Below, piece by piece: positions 52,938-64,000 of a stretch of DNA of 64,000 bases (the stretch's first letter is position 1; each line of letters begins with the position of its first letter). Below the pieces are notes generated by a model. The model had not been told where the DNA came from. It made no database searches and worked only from the letters and a program-made list of their open reading frames with translations. Origin of the DNA: Rikenellaceae bacterium (lineage in GTDB: Bacteria > Bacteroidota > Bacteroidia > Bacteroidales > Rikenellaceae); assembly GCA_015059955.1 (NCBI GenBank), contig SUZK01000005.1, positions 1-64,000 of the forward strand. The letters run 5' to 3'. A program made the translations under genes and the position numbers.

Positions 52938-54284
52938 ATGAAAAAGGTTATTACATACGGCACGTACGACCTACTACACGAGGGTCATATCAACCTACTA
53001 CGCCGTGCTAAGGCCCTTGGCGACCACCTTATAGTGGGTGTTACCAACGACAGCTTCGACCGTGAACGCGGCAAGCTCAACGTGCGTAACAACGTTTTGG
53101 AGCGTGTCGAGGCTGTAAAGGCTACGGGTTTCGTAGACGAGGTGATTATCGAGGATTATGTGGGTCAGAAGATTGACGACATCCTCAAATACGATGTCGA
53201 CATCTTCGCCATAGGCTCCGACTGGGAGGGTAAGTTCGACTACCTTAAGGAGTACTGCGAGGTGGTATATCTGCCCCGCACCGAAGGCGTTTCGTCGACG
53301 ATGCTACGCGCCGAAAGCGAGGTTGTAGTGCGCCTTGGCGTTGTGGGGTGTGGTCGTATTGCCGAGAGGCTTGTTGCCGAGACCACTAAGGTCGATGCCG
53401 TGCATCTTGCCGCCCTCTACGACATTGATAGGGGTGCAGCCGAGCGTATTGCAACGCCTGAGAGCGTTATTACCGAAAATTATGAGGAGCTTGTCGAGAT
53501 GGTCGACGCCGTATATATCGCTACGCCACACCTTATGCACTATGCGCAGGCGAAGTATGCCTTGGAGCATGGTCGCCATGTGTTGTGTGAGACACCTATG
53601 GTGCTCAGTGGTGATGAGGCCGAGGAGCTATATCGCCTTGCCGAGGAGCATGACGTGGTGCTGTTGGAGGCAAACAAAACCGCCTACTCTCCAGCATTCA
53701 ACCACCTTATTACGCTCATTAAGAGTGGTCTTATAGGTGATGTTGTGGGCATCGACGCATCGGAGTCGAAGCTATGGGGCGAGGAGAACCTACGTCGCGA
53801 GCTCGACCCTACACAAGCAGGAGGCTCACTCTACGAGATGGGCTCGTACCCACTGCTACCTATCATCAAGTTGCTTGGCACTAACTATCACAATATCAAC
53901 CTTTATAGCCGTCTCAATGGCGACGGTGTGGATATCTACACGCGAGGTATTGTGCTCTACGACCGTGCTGTGGCATCGTTCCAGCTCGGCTTGGGCGTTA
54001 AGACCGAGGGTAACCTCGTCATATCAGGCACCAAGGGCTACGCCTATGTTCCATCGCCATGGTGGAAGACCGACTACTTCGAGCTACGCTACGAGGACCA
54101 GAACCTAAACAAGAAGTACTTCTACAAGTGGGATGAGCCAGGCCTACGATATGAGCTTCAGGAGTTTGTCGCCTGCATCGTCAACCGCCGCATGAGCTCG
54201 GCACGCCTACGCCCACAAGAGAGCATTGCCATAGCGCGCATAATGCAGCAATTCACCCACCGCGAAAACTTCTACGAGCTATGA
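52938..54284 (+). CDS. Fusion: glycerol-3-phosphate cytidylyltransferase-like domain + Gfo/Idh/MocA-like oxidoreductase
   Basis: N-terminal ITYGTYDLLHEGHINLLRRAKALGDHLIVGVTND..RTEGVSSTML; C-terminal RLGVVGCGRIAERLV..YIATPHLMHYAQAKYALEHGRHVLCETPM. Confidence 0.92.
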   Translation: MKKVITYGTYDLLHEGHINLLRRAKALGDHLIVGVTNDSFDRERGKLNVRNNVLERVEAVKATGFVDEVIIEDYVGQKIDDILKYDVDIFAIGSDWEGKFDYLKEYCEVVYLPRTEGVSSTMLRAESEVVVRLGVVGCGRIAERLVAETTKVDAVHLAALYDIDRGAAERIATPESVITENYEELVEMVDAVYIATPHLMHYAQAKYALEHGRHVLCETPMVLSGDEAEELYRLAEEHDVVLLEANKTAYSPAFNHLITLIKSGLIGDVVGIDASESKLWGEENLRRELDPTQAGGSLYEMGSYPLLPIIKLLGTNYHNINLYSRLNGDGVDIYTRGIVLYDRAVASFQLGLGVKTEGNLVISGTKGYAYVPSPWWKTDYFELRYEDQNLNKKYFYKWDEPGLRYELQEFVACIVNRRMSSARLRPQESIAIARIMQQFTHRENFYEL

Positions 54285-55015
54285 GACGAGCATTAGTTGT
54301 TGGTGGTGCCAATGGCATAGGCCTCACATTAGCGACACTCCTTGCCGAGGATGAGCGCTTCGAGCGTATATACATCGTCGACAGAGCCGCCATCGCCAAG
54401 GAGCATGACAACCCTAAGTTCGAGTATAGAGCTTTCGACCTACGCTCGGAGGACTACTCGCTCTTCGACACCTTCGCCGATATCGATACTCTTATCATCA
54501 CCGCAGGCTTCGGCCGTCTGTCGCACTTCGCCGACATCGACGAGCAACATATCGTAGATAGCTTCGCGGTGAACAGCACCGCCGTAATACGCATCATACA
54601 CCACTTTAGCGCACGTCTGCGGGCTACGGATGACTTCTACTGCGCTGTTATGGGTAGCATCGCGGGATTCATGTCGTCGCCCCTATTCGCCGTATATGGT
54701 GCTACGAAGGCCGCCCTTAAGATATTCATCGAGAGTCTAAACGTCGAGCTTGAGATGTGTGGCACAACAAACAGGGTGCTTAACATATCGCCAGGTTCGA
54801 TAAAGGGCACGGCATTTTATAACGGAGCCAACGACATAAGCGCCACACGACCTCTTGCCGAGCAGATAGTCACCCACCTATGGGCTAAAGACGATCTCTT
54901 CATACCCCTCTACGACGAGGTATTCAGAGAGGTGTTGCAGCGCTACCACGATGACTTCCGCGCTGAGGGTCGCCACTCCTACGAGTATAAGATGCAGAGT
55001 GGCCGTATTAAATAG
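54281..55015 (+). CDS. SDR-family oxidoreductase
   Basis: ALVVGGANGIGLTLATLL, AVMGSIAGFMSSPLFAVYGATKAALKIFIESL; ATGA overlap with upstream gene. Confidence 0.9.
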   Translation: MRRALVVGGANGIGLTLATLLAEDERFERIYIVDRAAIAKEHDNPKFEYRAFDLRSEDYSLFDTFADIDTLIITAGFGRLSHFADIDEQHIVDSFAVNSTAVIRIIHHFSARLRATDDFYCAVMGSIAGFMSSPLFAVYGATKAALKIFIESLNVELEMCGTTNRVLNISPGSIKGTAFYNGANDISATRPLAEQIVTHLWAKDDLFIPLYDEVFREVLQRYHDDFRAEGRHSYEYKMQSGRIK

Positions 55016-55031
55016 CATTAATCATTAGTTC

Positions 55032-55973
55032 ATGAATAACACACCTAAAATATCTATCATAGCACCTATATATGGTGTTGAGCAATATATCGTCGAGTTT
55101 GCTGACACGGTACTATCACAGTCGTATCCACACATAGAGTTTATCTTCGTCAACGACGGCACAAAGGATCGCTCGATAGAGCTTCTCGAGGCTCTTATCG
55201 CCGATAAGTATGAGCACCTACGCCCACAGATAAAGATTATCCACAAGCTGAACGGAGGCCTCCCCGCAGCACGCCGCACGGGTATCGACAATGCTACGGG
55301 TGACTATATCTATCATGTGGACTCAGACGACTGGCTCTCGGAGGGAGCAATAGAGAAGATAGCCGCCAAGATTGTCGCTACGGATGCCGACATCGTCTAC
55401 TTCAACTACGTCAAGGAGTACCCCTCACGCTCGAGTATCAAGCGTGACCGCAGCTATGCTAATGGTACCCAGCGCGAGTTTGTACGCAATATGTACAACC
55501 ACCGCTCGTTCGGCTCGCTGTGCAATAAGTGTGTGCGCCGCAGCCTCTATACCGAGAATACCATATACGTTCCAAAGTATGGCTATGCCGAGGATTGCTA
55601 CGTCTCGACACAGCTCGTGGGCTACTCCAAGAGCGTTGCCTACCTCGACGAGAATGTATACCACTACCGCAAGGGTAACCCTAACGCACTCACAGGCCAC
55701 CATCGCCGCAAGCGCAAAAGAGAGTATGCACTCAACTTCATAGACCTCTACGAGAAGTACCGCGATGTGCCTGCCGATAGAAACCCCGTGGCCTGCATCT
55801 TCGACGATATCCTGATGCAAGCTGGCTGGTACTCAATATTCTATCGACTCGACCTCTTCAAGGAGTACCCTTGGTTAGCGAAGGCAGTGCGTGGCGCACA
55901 GATACGCGGTGGCGGCTCCGATGTACCCATCATCGCCCAGCTAATCACCAAGCTATGGGTGCTATTTAAGTAA
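55032..55973 (+). CDS. Family 2 glycosyltransferase
   Basis: KISIIAPIYGVEQYIVEFADTVLSQSYPHIEFIFVNDGTKDRSIELLE, HVDSDDWL. Confidence 0.93.
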   Translation: MNNTPKISIIAPIYGVEQYIVEFADTVLSQSYPHIEFIFVNDGTKDRSIELLEALIADKYEHLRPQIKIIHKLNGGLPAARRTGIDNATGDYIYHVDSDDWLSEGAIEKIAAKIVATDADIVYFNYVKEYPSRSSIKRDRSYANGTQREFVRNMYNHRSFGSLCNKCVRRSLYTENTIYVPKYGYAEDCYVSTQLVGYSKSVAYLDENVYHYRKGNPNALTGHHRRKRKREYALNFIDLYEKYRDVPADRNPVACIFDDILMQAGWYSIFYRLDLFKEYPWLAKAVRGAQIRGGGSDVPIIAQLITKLWVLFK

Positions 55974-55993
55974 AAAGATAAAAGTTCAAAGAT

Positions 55994-56033
55994 GCAGAAG
56001 AGAGCGTTGTCGCAGGACAGCGCTCTCTTCTGC
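55994..56033. terminator. 18-bp-stem hairpin between GT2 gene and dnaK
   Basis: GCAGAAGAGAGCGTTGTC-gcag-GACAGCGCTCTCTTCTGC (one G-T pair); no obvious U-tract on + strand. Confidence 0.5.
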
Positions 56034-56215
56034 CAAAATGTCAGTTAGTCTGTCACCTCTCGACACATTTTGTCACACCTATATATATCAATATGTCATT
56101 GTTGGCACATTTCGTTGTTTGGTATACCATTTGTTCACTCCCTAAGCGTTGAGCGCAGCGTGGTGCTCGACAACCAAAAGTGTAAAAGAGTGATTAACAA
56201 ATAAACAATTAGATT

Positions 56216-58114
<1,899 letters not shown>

Positions 58115-58136
58115 ACGACCACACACGACACACAAA

Positions 58137-58298
58137 GGGGGTGACTAAAAAGTATTTTAGCCACCCCCAATTTGTTAGGAGGTTGAAGAAAAAGATGTAG
58201 TTTTAGGCCTGCGAAGCCCGAAAAAGCGGAGTTTACTCGACGTAAATGAGCATTTTGAGGGCGAGCATAACGACAAAATACGCTTTTTATTCAGCCTC
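58137..58298 (+). repeat. R1 element copy E
   Basis: gggggtgactaaaaagtattttagccaccccc..ttattcagcctc. Confidence 0.93.
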
Positions 58299-58348
58299 TT
58301 TGTGTAATGCAGGTTTCGCCCTCTATATTGGGGCAAAACCTCGTCCCA

Positions 58349-59797
58349 TTATAAGAAGCCCACACTGCTTACACTTGCGCGCGTCGTTGTCACATCATTA
58401 ATATCGTCGGGCAGCTCTGAGCGTGTATATACCGAGATATCCGTAGAATCATACGCATCTGTCCACGTCATTGTATCATCTGCAACCTCTACGACATACG
58501 AGGTGCTCCACGCTACGCCATCGCTATATACGCCAGCGATTACACCATTCTCGAAGCTCACGGTGCTATAAAACAGCTCCCACTCGCGACTCTCGATACG
58601 CTGCCATAGCTCAACCACGCCATCCTCAGTAATAGAGAGATATACATCAAACGATGGCTCAGCACCACGCCACTGCGTTAGGTGCCATGTGCCCACCAAA
58701 TCCGATGTGTCAACATCACCACCGACAGGGGGAGTCGGAGGCGTTGGCGGTGTTGGAGTCTCCTCCTTAGGGATTGTGATTGTCACAATATCCGATAGGC
58801 GCACCTTTCGCTCAGCTCCCGCAACAACAGCTCCCGCAAACTCATACTCCTGACCTCGCTCGAACGATGACAAGGAAAGTGATAGGCTTATGCCGCCATC
58901 GTTTAGCTCAACCTCAGCCTTATTCTCCCAATATGCCTCTTCGCCACCTGGCTCACGATAGTATACGAAGTACTCCAAGTAGTGGTAGTCGGGACGCTCC
59001 ACGCCATCGAACCACACTTTGACGCTCTCGACAACAAACTCGATATTATCACCTACGATAGCCACATCGGGCTTTGATATCTCGGCCGTAACCTCGGCAT
59101 ACTCGGTCTCGAACTTCTGCTCCTCGGTGGTCATAGGCTCAAACTCCGTATTTGCAGGAGTGATAGTCACACGATAGAGATATGTACTACTCTCATCAAG
59201 GTACTCGCCACCCTCCTCGGGGAGTGTTACACTCTCTTTTTTGGTCATATCCACCTCTATCCACTCAAGCTCCGAGCGTCTACGTGCATACTCCAACTTA
59301 ACACTCTCAACCTCCTGCGCCTCTCCGTCGACGATGTAGGCTACGTTGTCAAGCGCGATGGTTGCCATAATACCCTTGGCCTCAACCGTTGCATCGCACG
59401 TAATCTCACATACAGGCGTATGCTGCTTGGTTGCAAAGCCCAACTCCTCGCTCATCTTATCATCGATATAGAGGCGAGCTACATACTTGGTATCTGCCGT
59501 AAGGTTGTCAATCACGAATATCGCCTTGCTGCCCTCGACACTATACTCCTCAACAAAGGTATCAACATCATTATTTGCGTGATAGCCAAGCTTGAAGGTG
59601 GCGCTATCGTCCTTAACGCCATCTATCGTCTTATATGGTATATCTGCCGTAATGGTTGCACTCGTCTCCGTAGTCTCGGCTGTCATCTCTCCAAAGTGAT
59701 ACTCGACAACAGGCTCTGGAGCTGGTGCAGGTGTTGGCGTAGGCTCGCACGATGCAACTGTCAATGCACCCAATAGTATATATAGGTATCTTCTCAT
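58349..59797 (-). CDS. Secreted lipoprotein with repeated beta-sandwich (FN3-like) segments, unknown function
   Basis: Lipobox LGALTVASCEPTPTPAPAPEP; proline-rich linker ETPTPPTPPTPPVGG. Confidence 0.65.
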   Translation of the reverse strand: MRRYLYILLGALTVASCEPTPTPAPAPEPVVEYHFGEMTAETTETSATITADIPYKTIDGVKDDSATFKLGYHANNDVDTFVEEYSVEGSKAIFVIDNLTADTKYVARLYIDDKMSEELGFATKQHTPVCEITCDATVEAKGIMATIALDNVAYIVDGEAQEVESVKLEYARRRSELEWIEVDMTKKESVTLPEEGGEYLDESSTYLYRVTITPANTEFEPMTTEEQKFETEYAEVTAEISKPDVAIVGDNIEFVVESVKVWFDGVERPDYHYLEYFVYYREPGGEEAYWENKAEVELNDGGISLSLSLSSFERGQEYEFAGAVVAGAERKVRLSDIVTITIPKEETPTPPTPPTPPVGGDVDTSDLVGTWHLTQWRGAEPSFDVYLSITEDGVVELWQRIESREWELFYSTVSFENGVIAGVYSDGVAWSTSYVVEVADDTMTWTDAYDSTDISVYTRSELPDDINDVTTTRASVSSVGFL

Positions 59798-59834
59798 ATT
59801 GCTAATTTCTTGTTACTAATTTCTAATTGAGCAG

Positions 59835-61718
59835 TTATAGCCAACCGCCATTCTCGGCCTTTACGCCACGAACAACGAGCTCGAACTCACGCTCTACGAC
59901 CATACCACCCATTATGTCGCCACCACCAACGATATCGCCACCGATGATAGCCAGAACCTTTATACGACCTGAGCCTGGCTTGTTACACTGAATAGAGAGC
60001 ATGCCGTTCTCGATACGTGGCTTACCCTGCATACCTAAAGCATCGCGCACCTCGTCCGACACCTCGCAGCCCTGATAAGCTAAATCCTTAGAGCCAGCAC
60101 CGAAGTATTCATCAAGCGATAGTGATGCTGCAATGCCACTCTTGATGTAGAGACATGGCGTCGAGTCCATCTGCATAAGCAAGAGGTGGGCATCGATATA
60201 CCCCGCACCAAGTTTTCTTGCATAGTGCGCAAGAGCCATATCGTAGTATCCACCACTATCATAATCATAATAGGGCTTTGAACCTGTCTGATATTGGTTT
60301 ATATCGTGTACCGATGTCTGAATAAGTGCGCGCAGGTAGTCAGGGGTAAGCGTATAACCCTGCTTGAGAGCATACGACAGTGCAAGAGCGGCGCAGCCCG
60401 TAACATGAGGCGTAGCCATAGAGGTTCCTTGCATATATTCGTAGCCATATCTTAGGGATGTCGATGTTGATGATATACATGTTATAGTGCCATATACGGC
60501 ATCACCACCTGGTGCTACAACATTACAACCAGGACCGAAGTTAGTATAGCTTGCCGCGGTGTAGTCCGATGCCATTGCCGTTACGCAGACATACTCGTGG
60601 TAAGCACCTGGATAGCATGGCTGATGATACATCTCGTTGCCCGCAGCAAAGATTGCCACACCACCCTCCATAATGCCCTCCAAGCGAGCATTCGACTGGA
60701 AGTAGTCGATAGCGTTCTTTAGCACTGAGTCGTAATTCTCAAACTCATTATCCGAGATGTAGACACCAGGGTCGTAGCCCCACGAGTTATTGATAAGCAC
60801 AGCGCCATTGTCAGCAGCATAATGAAAGCCCTGTGCAATCTGATGTGTATAGCACCCCTCATCACCCTCGAAAATCTGGATAGACATTAGGCGAACACCA
60901 TCGTTATTACCCGTACCACCAGCGATACCACATACAGCGTAACCATTGTTGTTCACCGCAGAGATGGTTCCCGCCACATGTGTTCCATGATCATCAGAAG
61001 TAATCTTGCCAGAGCCCCTAACGAAGTTATAGCCATAGATATCATCAACATAGCCGTTGCTATCATCGTCAATACCTAACTGACCATTCTGCTCCGCTTC
61101 GTTAACCCACATATTATCTTTAAGGTCGGGGTGATCACACATAATACCGCCATCCATCACTGCCACAACAACACGACGGTCGCCTGCGGTATACTTCCAT
61201 GCATTGAGCAGGTTGATATCCGCACCCACAACGCACTTATCGCTTACCGAGCCATCGTTGTAGTAGTGCCACTGCCACGGTAGCTCAGGGTCATCGAATG
61301 GCATCTCCACAGAGCGTGTAGGCTCAGGGCGCGACGTAGGCATAGGCAGTGCCTCGCTCGATATGCGCTTCATAGGCAAATCGAACTCTACACGCTCAAC
61401 GCCACTATCCTTGGCGATAGCCTCGGCAACACTTCGCAAATCCAACGTCTCGTCGAAATGCACAAGCATCCAGCGGTTGAGCTTCGCGCTGCCCGTCTTT
61501 GTGGGGAACAAAGGCTCTACCCTAAGGTCGATACCATCGACACTGATACCCTCAGCACCCTCAACAAGGCGCACCATAAGGCGGCCCTTAGCGGCATCCT
61601 CGCTCCAGTTGAAGACCTTATTTGTCGACTCCACCTCTTTCGAAATATCGTCAACACGCTCCTTCACACACGCCGTCAGCGCAAATGCAAGAATGGTTAA
61701 TAGAAAAAATCTGTTCAT
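59835..61718 (-). CDS. S8-family (subtilisin-like) serine peptidase lipoprotein
   Basis: Lipobox FALTACV; VVVAVMDGGIMCDHPDL, DDHGTHVAGTISA, MQGTSMATPHVTG catalytic motifs. Confidence 0.94.
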   Translation of the reverse strand: MNRFFLLTILAFALTACVKERVDDISKEVESTNKVFNWSEDAAKGRLMVRLVEGAEGISVDGIDLRVEPLFPTKTGSAKLNRWMLVHFDETLDLRSVAEAIAKDSGVERVEFDLPMKRISSEALPMPTSRPEPTRSVEMPFDDPELPWQWHYYNDGSVSDKCVVGADINLLNAWKYTAGDRRVVVAVMDGGIMCDHPDLKDNMWVNEAEQNGQLGIDDDSNGYVDDIYGYNFVRGSGKITSDDHGTHVAGTISAVNNNGYAVCGIAGGTGNNDGVRLMSIQIFEGDEGCYTHQIAQGFHYAADNGAVLINNSWGYDPGVYISDNEFENYDSVLKNAIDYFQSNARLEGIMEGGVAIFAAGNEMYHQPCYPGAYHEYVCVTAMASDYTAASYTNFGPGCNVVAPGGDAVYGTITCISSTSTSLRYGYEYMQGTSMATPHVTGCAALALSYALKQGYTLTPDYLRALIQTSVHDINQYQTGSKPYYDYDSGGYYDMALAHYARKLGAGYIDAHLLLMQMDSTPCLYIKSGIAASLSLDEYFGAGSKDLAYQGCEVSDEVRDALGMQGKPRIENGMLSIQCNKPGSGRIKVLAIIGGDIVGGGDIMGGMVVEREFELVVRGVKAENGGWL

Positions 61719-61833
61719 TTTGGTTGTATTAAGTTTATTTCATGTTCACACTTTAGCCACAAATATACAAAAAAAAGCGAAACCTTAACACTTATGTGTT
61801 AAAATTTCGCTCTCAATAGTCGTAGCCGACAGC

Positions 61834-62889
61834 TTAGAACGTACCGAGCTGGAAGACAATCTTGTTGCAGTAAAGCTCACCCGCCTTAAGCTCGATAGAT
61901 GGGAAGTCGGGGTGGTTCACAGCATCGCTATATGCCTGACACTCGATAGCCACACCCGCGTAGTCCTCGTAACGAGAGTCGGACTTGGTCACGGGACAGC
62001 CACCAGCAAGCCAGTTACCCGTATAGAGCACCGCTACGGGCTGCGACGATAGTATCTTCACTCTACGGCCCGTAGCCTCACAACGCAACTCGCCCACCTC
62101 GGCAAGGATATTCTTCTTCCAGCCGTCGACAACAAAGCAGTGGTCGTAGCCACGGAAGTTACGCATGTTGTTGAACTCGGCATCTATCTCATCGCCAAAG
62201 CGACGCCACGAGGTAAAGTCGAGTGGTGTATTCTTAACATCGAGAATCACACCTGTTGGTATCTGCACCGTATCCATCTCCAAGACCTTCGAGCAGTTTA
62301 GCTGCAACTCATGGTCGAGGATTGTCTTACCCGAACCCTCGCCGTGGAGGTTCCAGTAGAGGTGGTTCGTAAGGTTGACAACGGTATTCTTATTACCCTT
62401 TGCGAGGTATGTAATCTCGAGGTTATCCTCATCATCGAAGTCATACACAGCCTCCACCATAAGCTCACCAGGATAGCCCTGCTCCATATCCTCCGAGATG
62501 CGCGAGAAGACTACCCTATTGGTCTCGATGCGGCTCTCCCAGTAGCAGTTGGCATAGCCCTTGGTGCCACCATGAAGGTGGTTAGGGCCATTGTTGACCT
62601 CAAGGCGATACTCCACGCCATCGACAACGAGGTGACCACGTGCGATACGTCCCGCCACACGGCCTACGCTCTTGCCACTTGCAGCACCATCGCCAAAGTA
62701 GCTCATGCAATCCTTGTAGCCGAGTGCCACATCGTCGATATTGCCATTGCGGTCGGCATACTTGACGCTAACTATCGAAGCGCCCACGTTACATAGCTGC
62801 ACCTCCGAGCCACGGCTGTTGCGCATGGTATAGAGAATGATGGCCTCACCCTCGGGTGTCGAGCCCCAAATATGCTGAAAAATCTCCAT
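61834..62889 (-). CDS. galM: Aldose 1-epimerase
   Basis: GRVAGRIARGHLVVDGVEYRLEVNNGPNHLHGGTKGY, NLTNHLYWNL, VAIECQAYSDAVNHPDFPS. Confidence 0.93.
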   Translation of the reverse strand: MEIFQHIWGSTPEGEAIILYTMRNSRGSEVQLCNVGASIVSVKYADRNGNIDDVALGYKDCMSYFGDGAASGKSVGRVAGRIARGHLVVDGVEYRLEVNNGPNHLHGGTKGYANCYWESRIETNRVVFSRISEDMEQGYPGELMVEAVYDFDDEDNLEITYLAKGNKNTVVNLTNHLYWNLHGEGSGKTILDHELQLNCSKVLEMDTVQIPTGVILDVKNTPLDFTSWRRFGDEIDAEFNNMRNFRGYDHCFVVDGWKKNILAEVGELRCEATGRRVKILSSQPVAVLYTGNWLAGGCPVTKSDSRYEDYAGVAIECQAYSDAVNHPDFPSIELKAGELYCNKIVFQLGTF

Positions 62890-62894
62890 AACGA

Positions 62895-64000
62895 TTATAG
62901 TTGAGGTGCTACATTCTCAAAGAGGTTGTCGATACGCTTAATGCACTCCTCGCGACCCAAGAACTCCGTAACATCGAACATTCCAGGACCCTTACCAGCA
63001 CCAACGAGCGCAAGGCGTAAGGTGTTCATCACCTGGCCTAATGAGTAGCCATTGGTCTCAATCCACGCACGTACGACAGTCTCGGTGTTCTCCTTTGAGA
63101 AATCGTCGATGGTGAGGAGCAGGCTTCTGAGTGCCTTGAGCATTGAGACATTATCACCCTTCCACTGCTTCTTTACAAGTTTCTCGTCATACTCCTCAGG
63201 GGCTACAAAGAAGAACGACGTGAGGTCCCACAACTCGGTTGTGAGTGTCACACGCTCCTTCATGATGCCCGCAGCACGCCCTGCCAACTCATCCGACACC
63301 TCGACACCATGCTCCTTGAGTATTGGTTGCATGATGGGTGCAAGCTGCTCGTCGGTGAGGTTGTGCATATACTGGGCGTTGAACCACTTAGCCTTGTCGG
63401 GCTGGAAGCGAGCGCCAGCCTTAGATACGCGCTCCAACGAGAAGGCGTCGATAAGCTGCTGCATAGAGAATATCTCCTGCTCGGTACCAGGATTCCAGCC
63501 AAGGAGTGCCAACATGTTGATAAAGGCCTCTGGGAGGTATCCATCCTCACGGTAGCCACGTGCTGTATCACCCGTAGGTGATGTCCAGAATAGTGGGAAT
63601 ACGGGGAAACCCATCTTGTCACCATCTCGCTTCGAGAGCTTACCGCCACCCGTAGGCTTCAACAAGAGAGGTAAGTGCGCGAACTCGGGTTGGGTGTCCG
63701 ACCAGCCGAAGGCACGGTATAGCAGGTAGTGCAAGGGCAACGATGGCAGCCACTCCTCACCACGTATGACGTGCGATATCTCCATAAGGTGGTCATCGAC
63801 GATGTTTGCGAGGTGGTATGTAGGTAGCGAGTCAGCAGACTTGTACAACACCTTGTCGTCGAGTGTCGAGGTGTTCACCTCTACATGGCCACGGATGAGG
63901 TCATCCATCTTGACAACCTCGTTCTCGGGCATCTTGAAGCGCACCACCCACTGGTCGCCACGCACGATGCGCGCCTCAACCTCCTCCTTGCTAAGCACAA
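62895..64000 (-). CDS. gltX: Glutamyl-tRNA synthetase, partial (N-terminus beyond window end)
   Basis: [44 protein letters not shown] (KMSKS-type motif). Confidence 0.93.
   Translation of the reverse strand, partial: VLSKEEVEARIVRGDQWVVRFKMPENEVVKMDDLIRGHVEVNTSTLDDKVLYKSADSLPTYHLANIVDDHLMEISHVIRGEEWLPSLPLHYLLYRAFGWSDTQPEFAHLPLLLKPTGGGKLSKRDGDKMGFPVFPLFWTSPTGDTARGYREDGYLPEAFINMLALLGWNPGTEQEIFSMQQLIDAFSLERVSKAGARFQPDKAKWFNAQYMHNLTDEQLAPIMQPILKEHGVEVSDELAGRAAGIMKERVTLTTELWDLTSFFFVAPEEYDEKLVKKQWKGDNVSMLKALRSLLLTIDDFSKENTETVVRAWIETNGYSLGQVMNTLRLALVGAGKGPGMFDVTEFLGREECIKRIDNLFENVAPQL

Noticed and set aside
56040-56215. CIRCE/HrcA operator upstream of dnaK
   Set aside because: No TTAGCACTC-N9-GAGTGCTAA match found.

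Overview
The window is a Bacteroidales-type chromosomal segment (inferred from gene content and TANNTTTG -7 promoter elements). About 45 protein genes are visible and most are housekeeping: murI, aroK, parC/parE, plsC, purA, nagB, uvrA, lepB, dapB, truA, lpdA, radA, rseP, dxr, dnaK, galM and gltX. I saw no rRNA, tRNA, CRISPR array or intact transposase. The less ordinary content is: (1) a tandem pair of transmembrane Ser/Thr kinases; the complete copy ends in a C-type-lectin/DUF1566-like tail whose NNY codon pattern looks like a diversity-generating-retroelement (DGR) variable region; (2) a G9 tract inside the promoter spacer of an outer-membrane beta-barrel gene; (3) two families of dispersed structured intergenic repeats, R1 (~163 bp, 5 copies) and R2 (~129 bp, 4 copies with compensatory stem changes), one R2 nested in an R1, occupying every convergent gene junction here wider than 100 bp; (4) an AT-rich island bounded by inverted copies of a hairpin; (5) a NagB/PIG-L fusion with an altered active-site motif beside canonical nagB; (6) a teichoic-acid-like CDP-polyol/LicD cluster including a cytidylyltransferase-Gfo/Idh fusion. 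All homology calls are from reading translated sequence; no database search was run.
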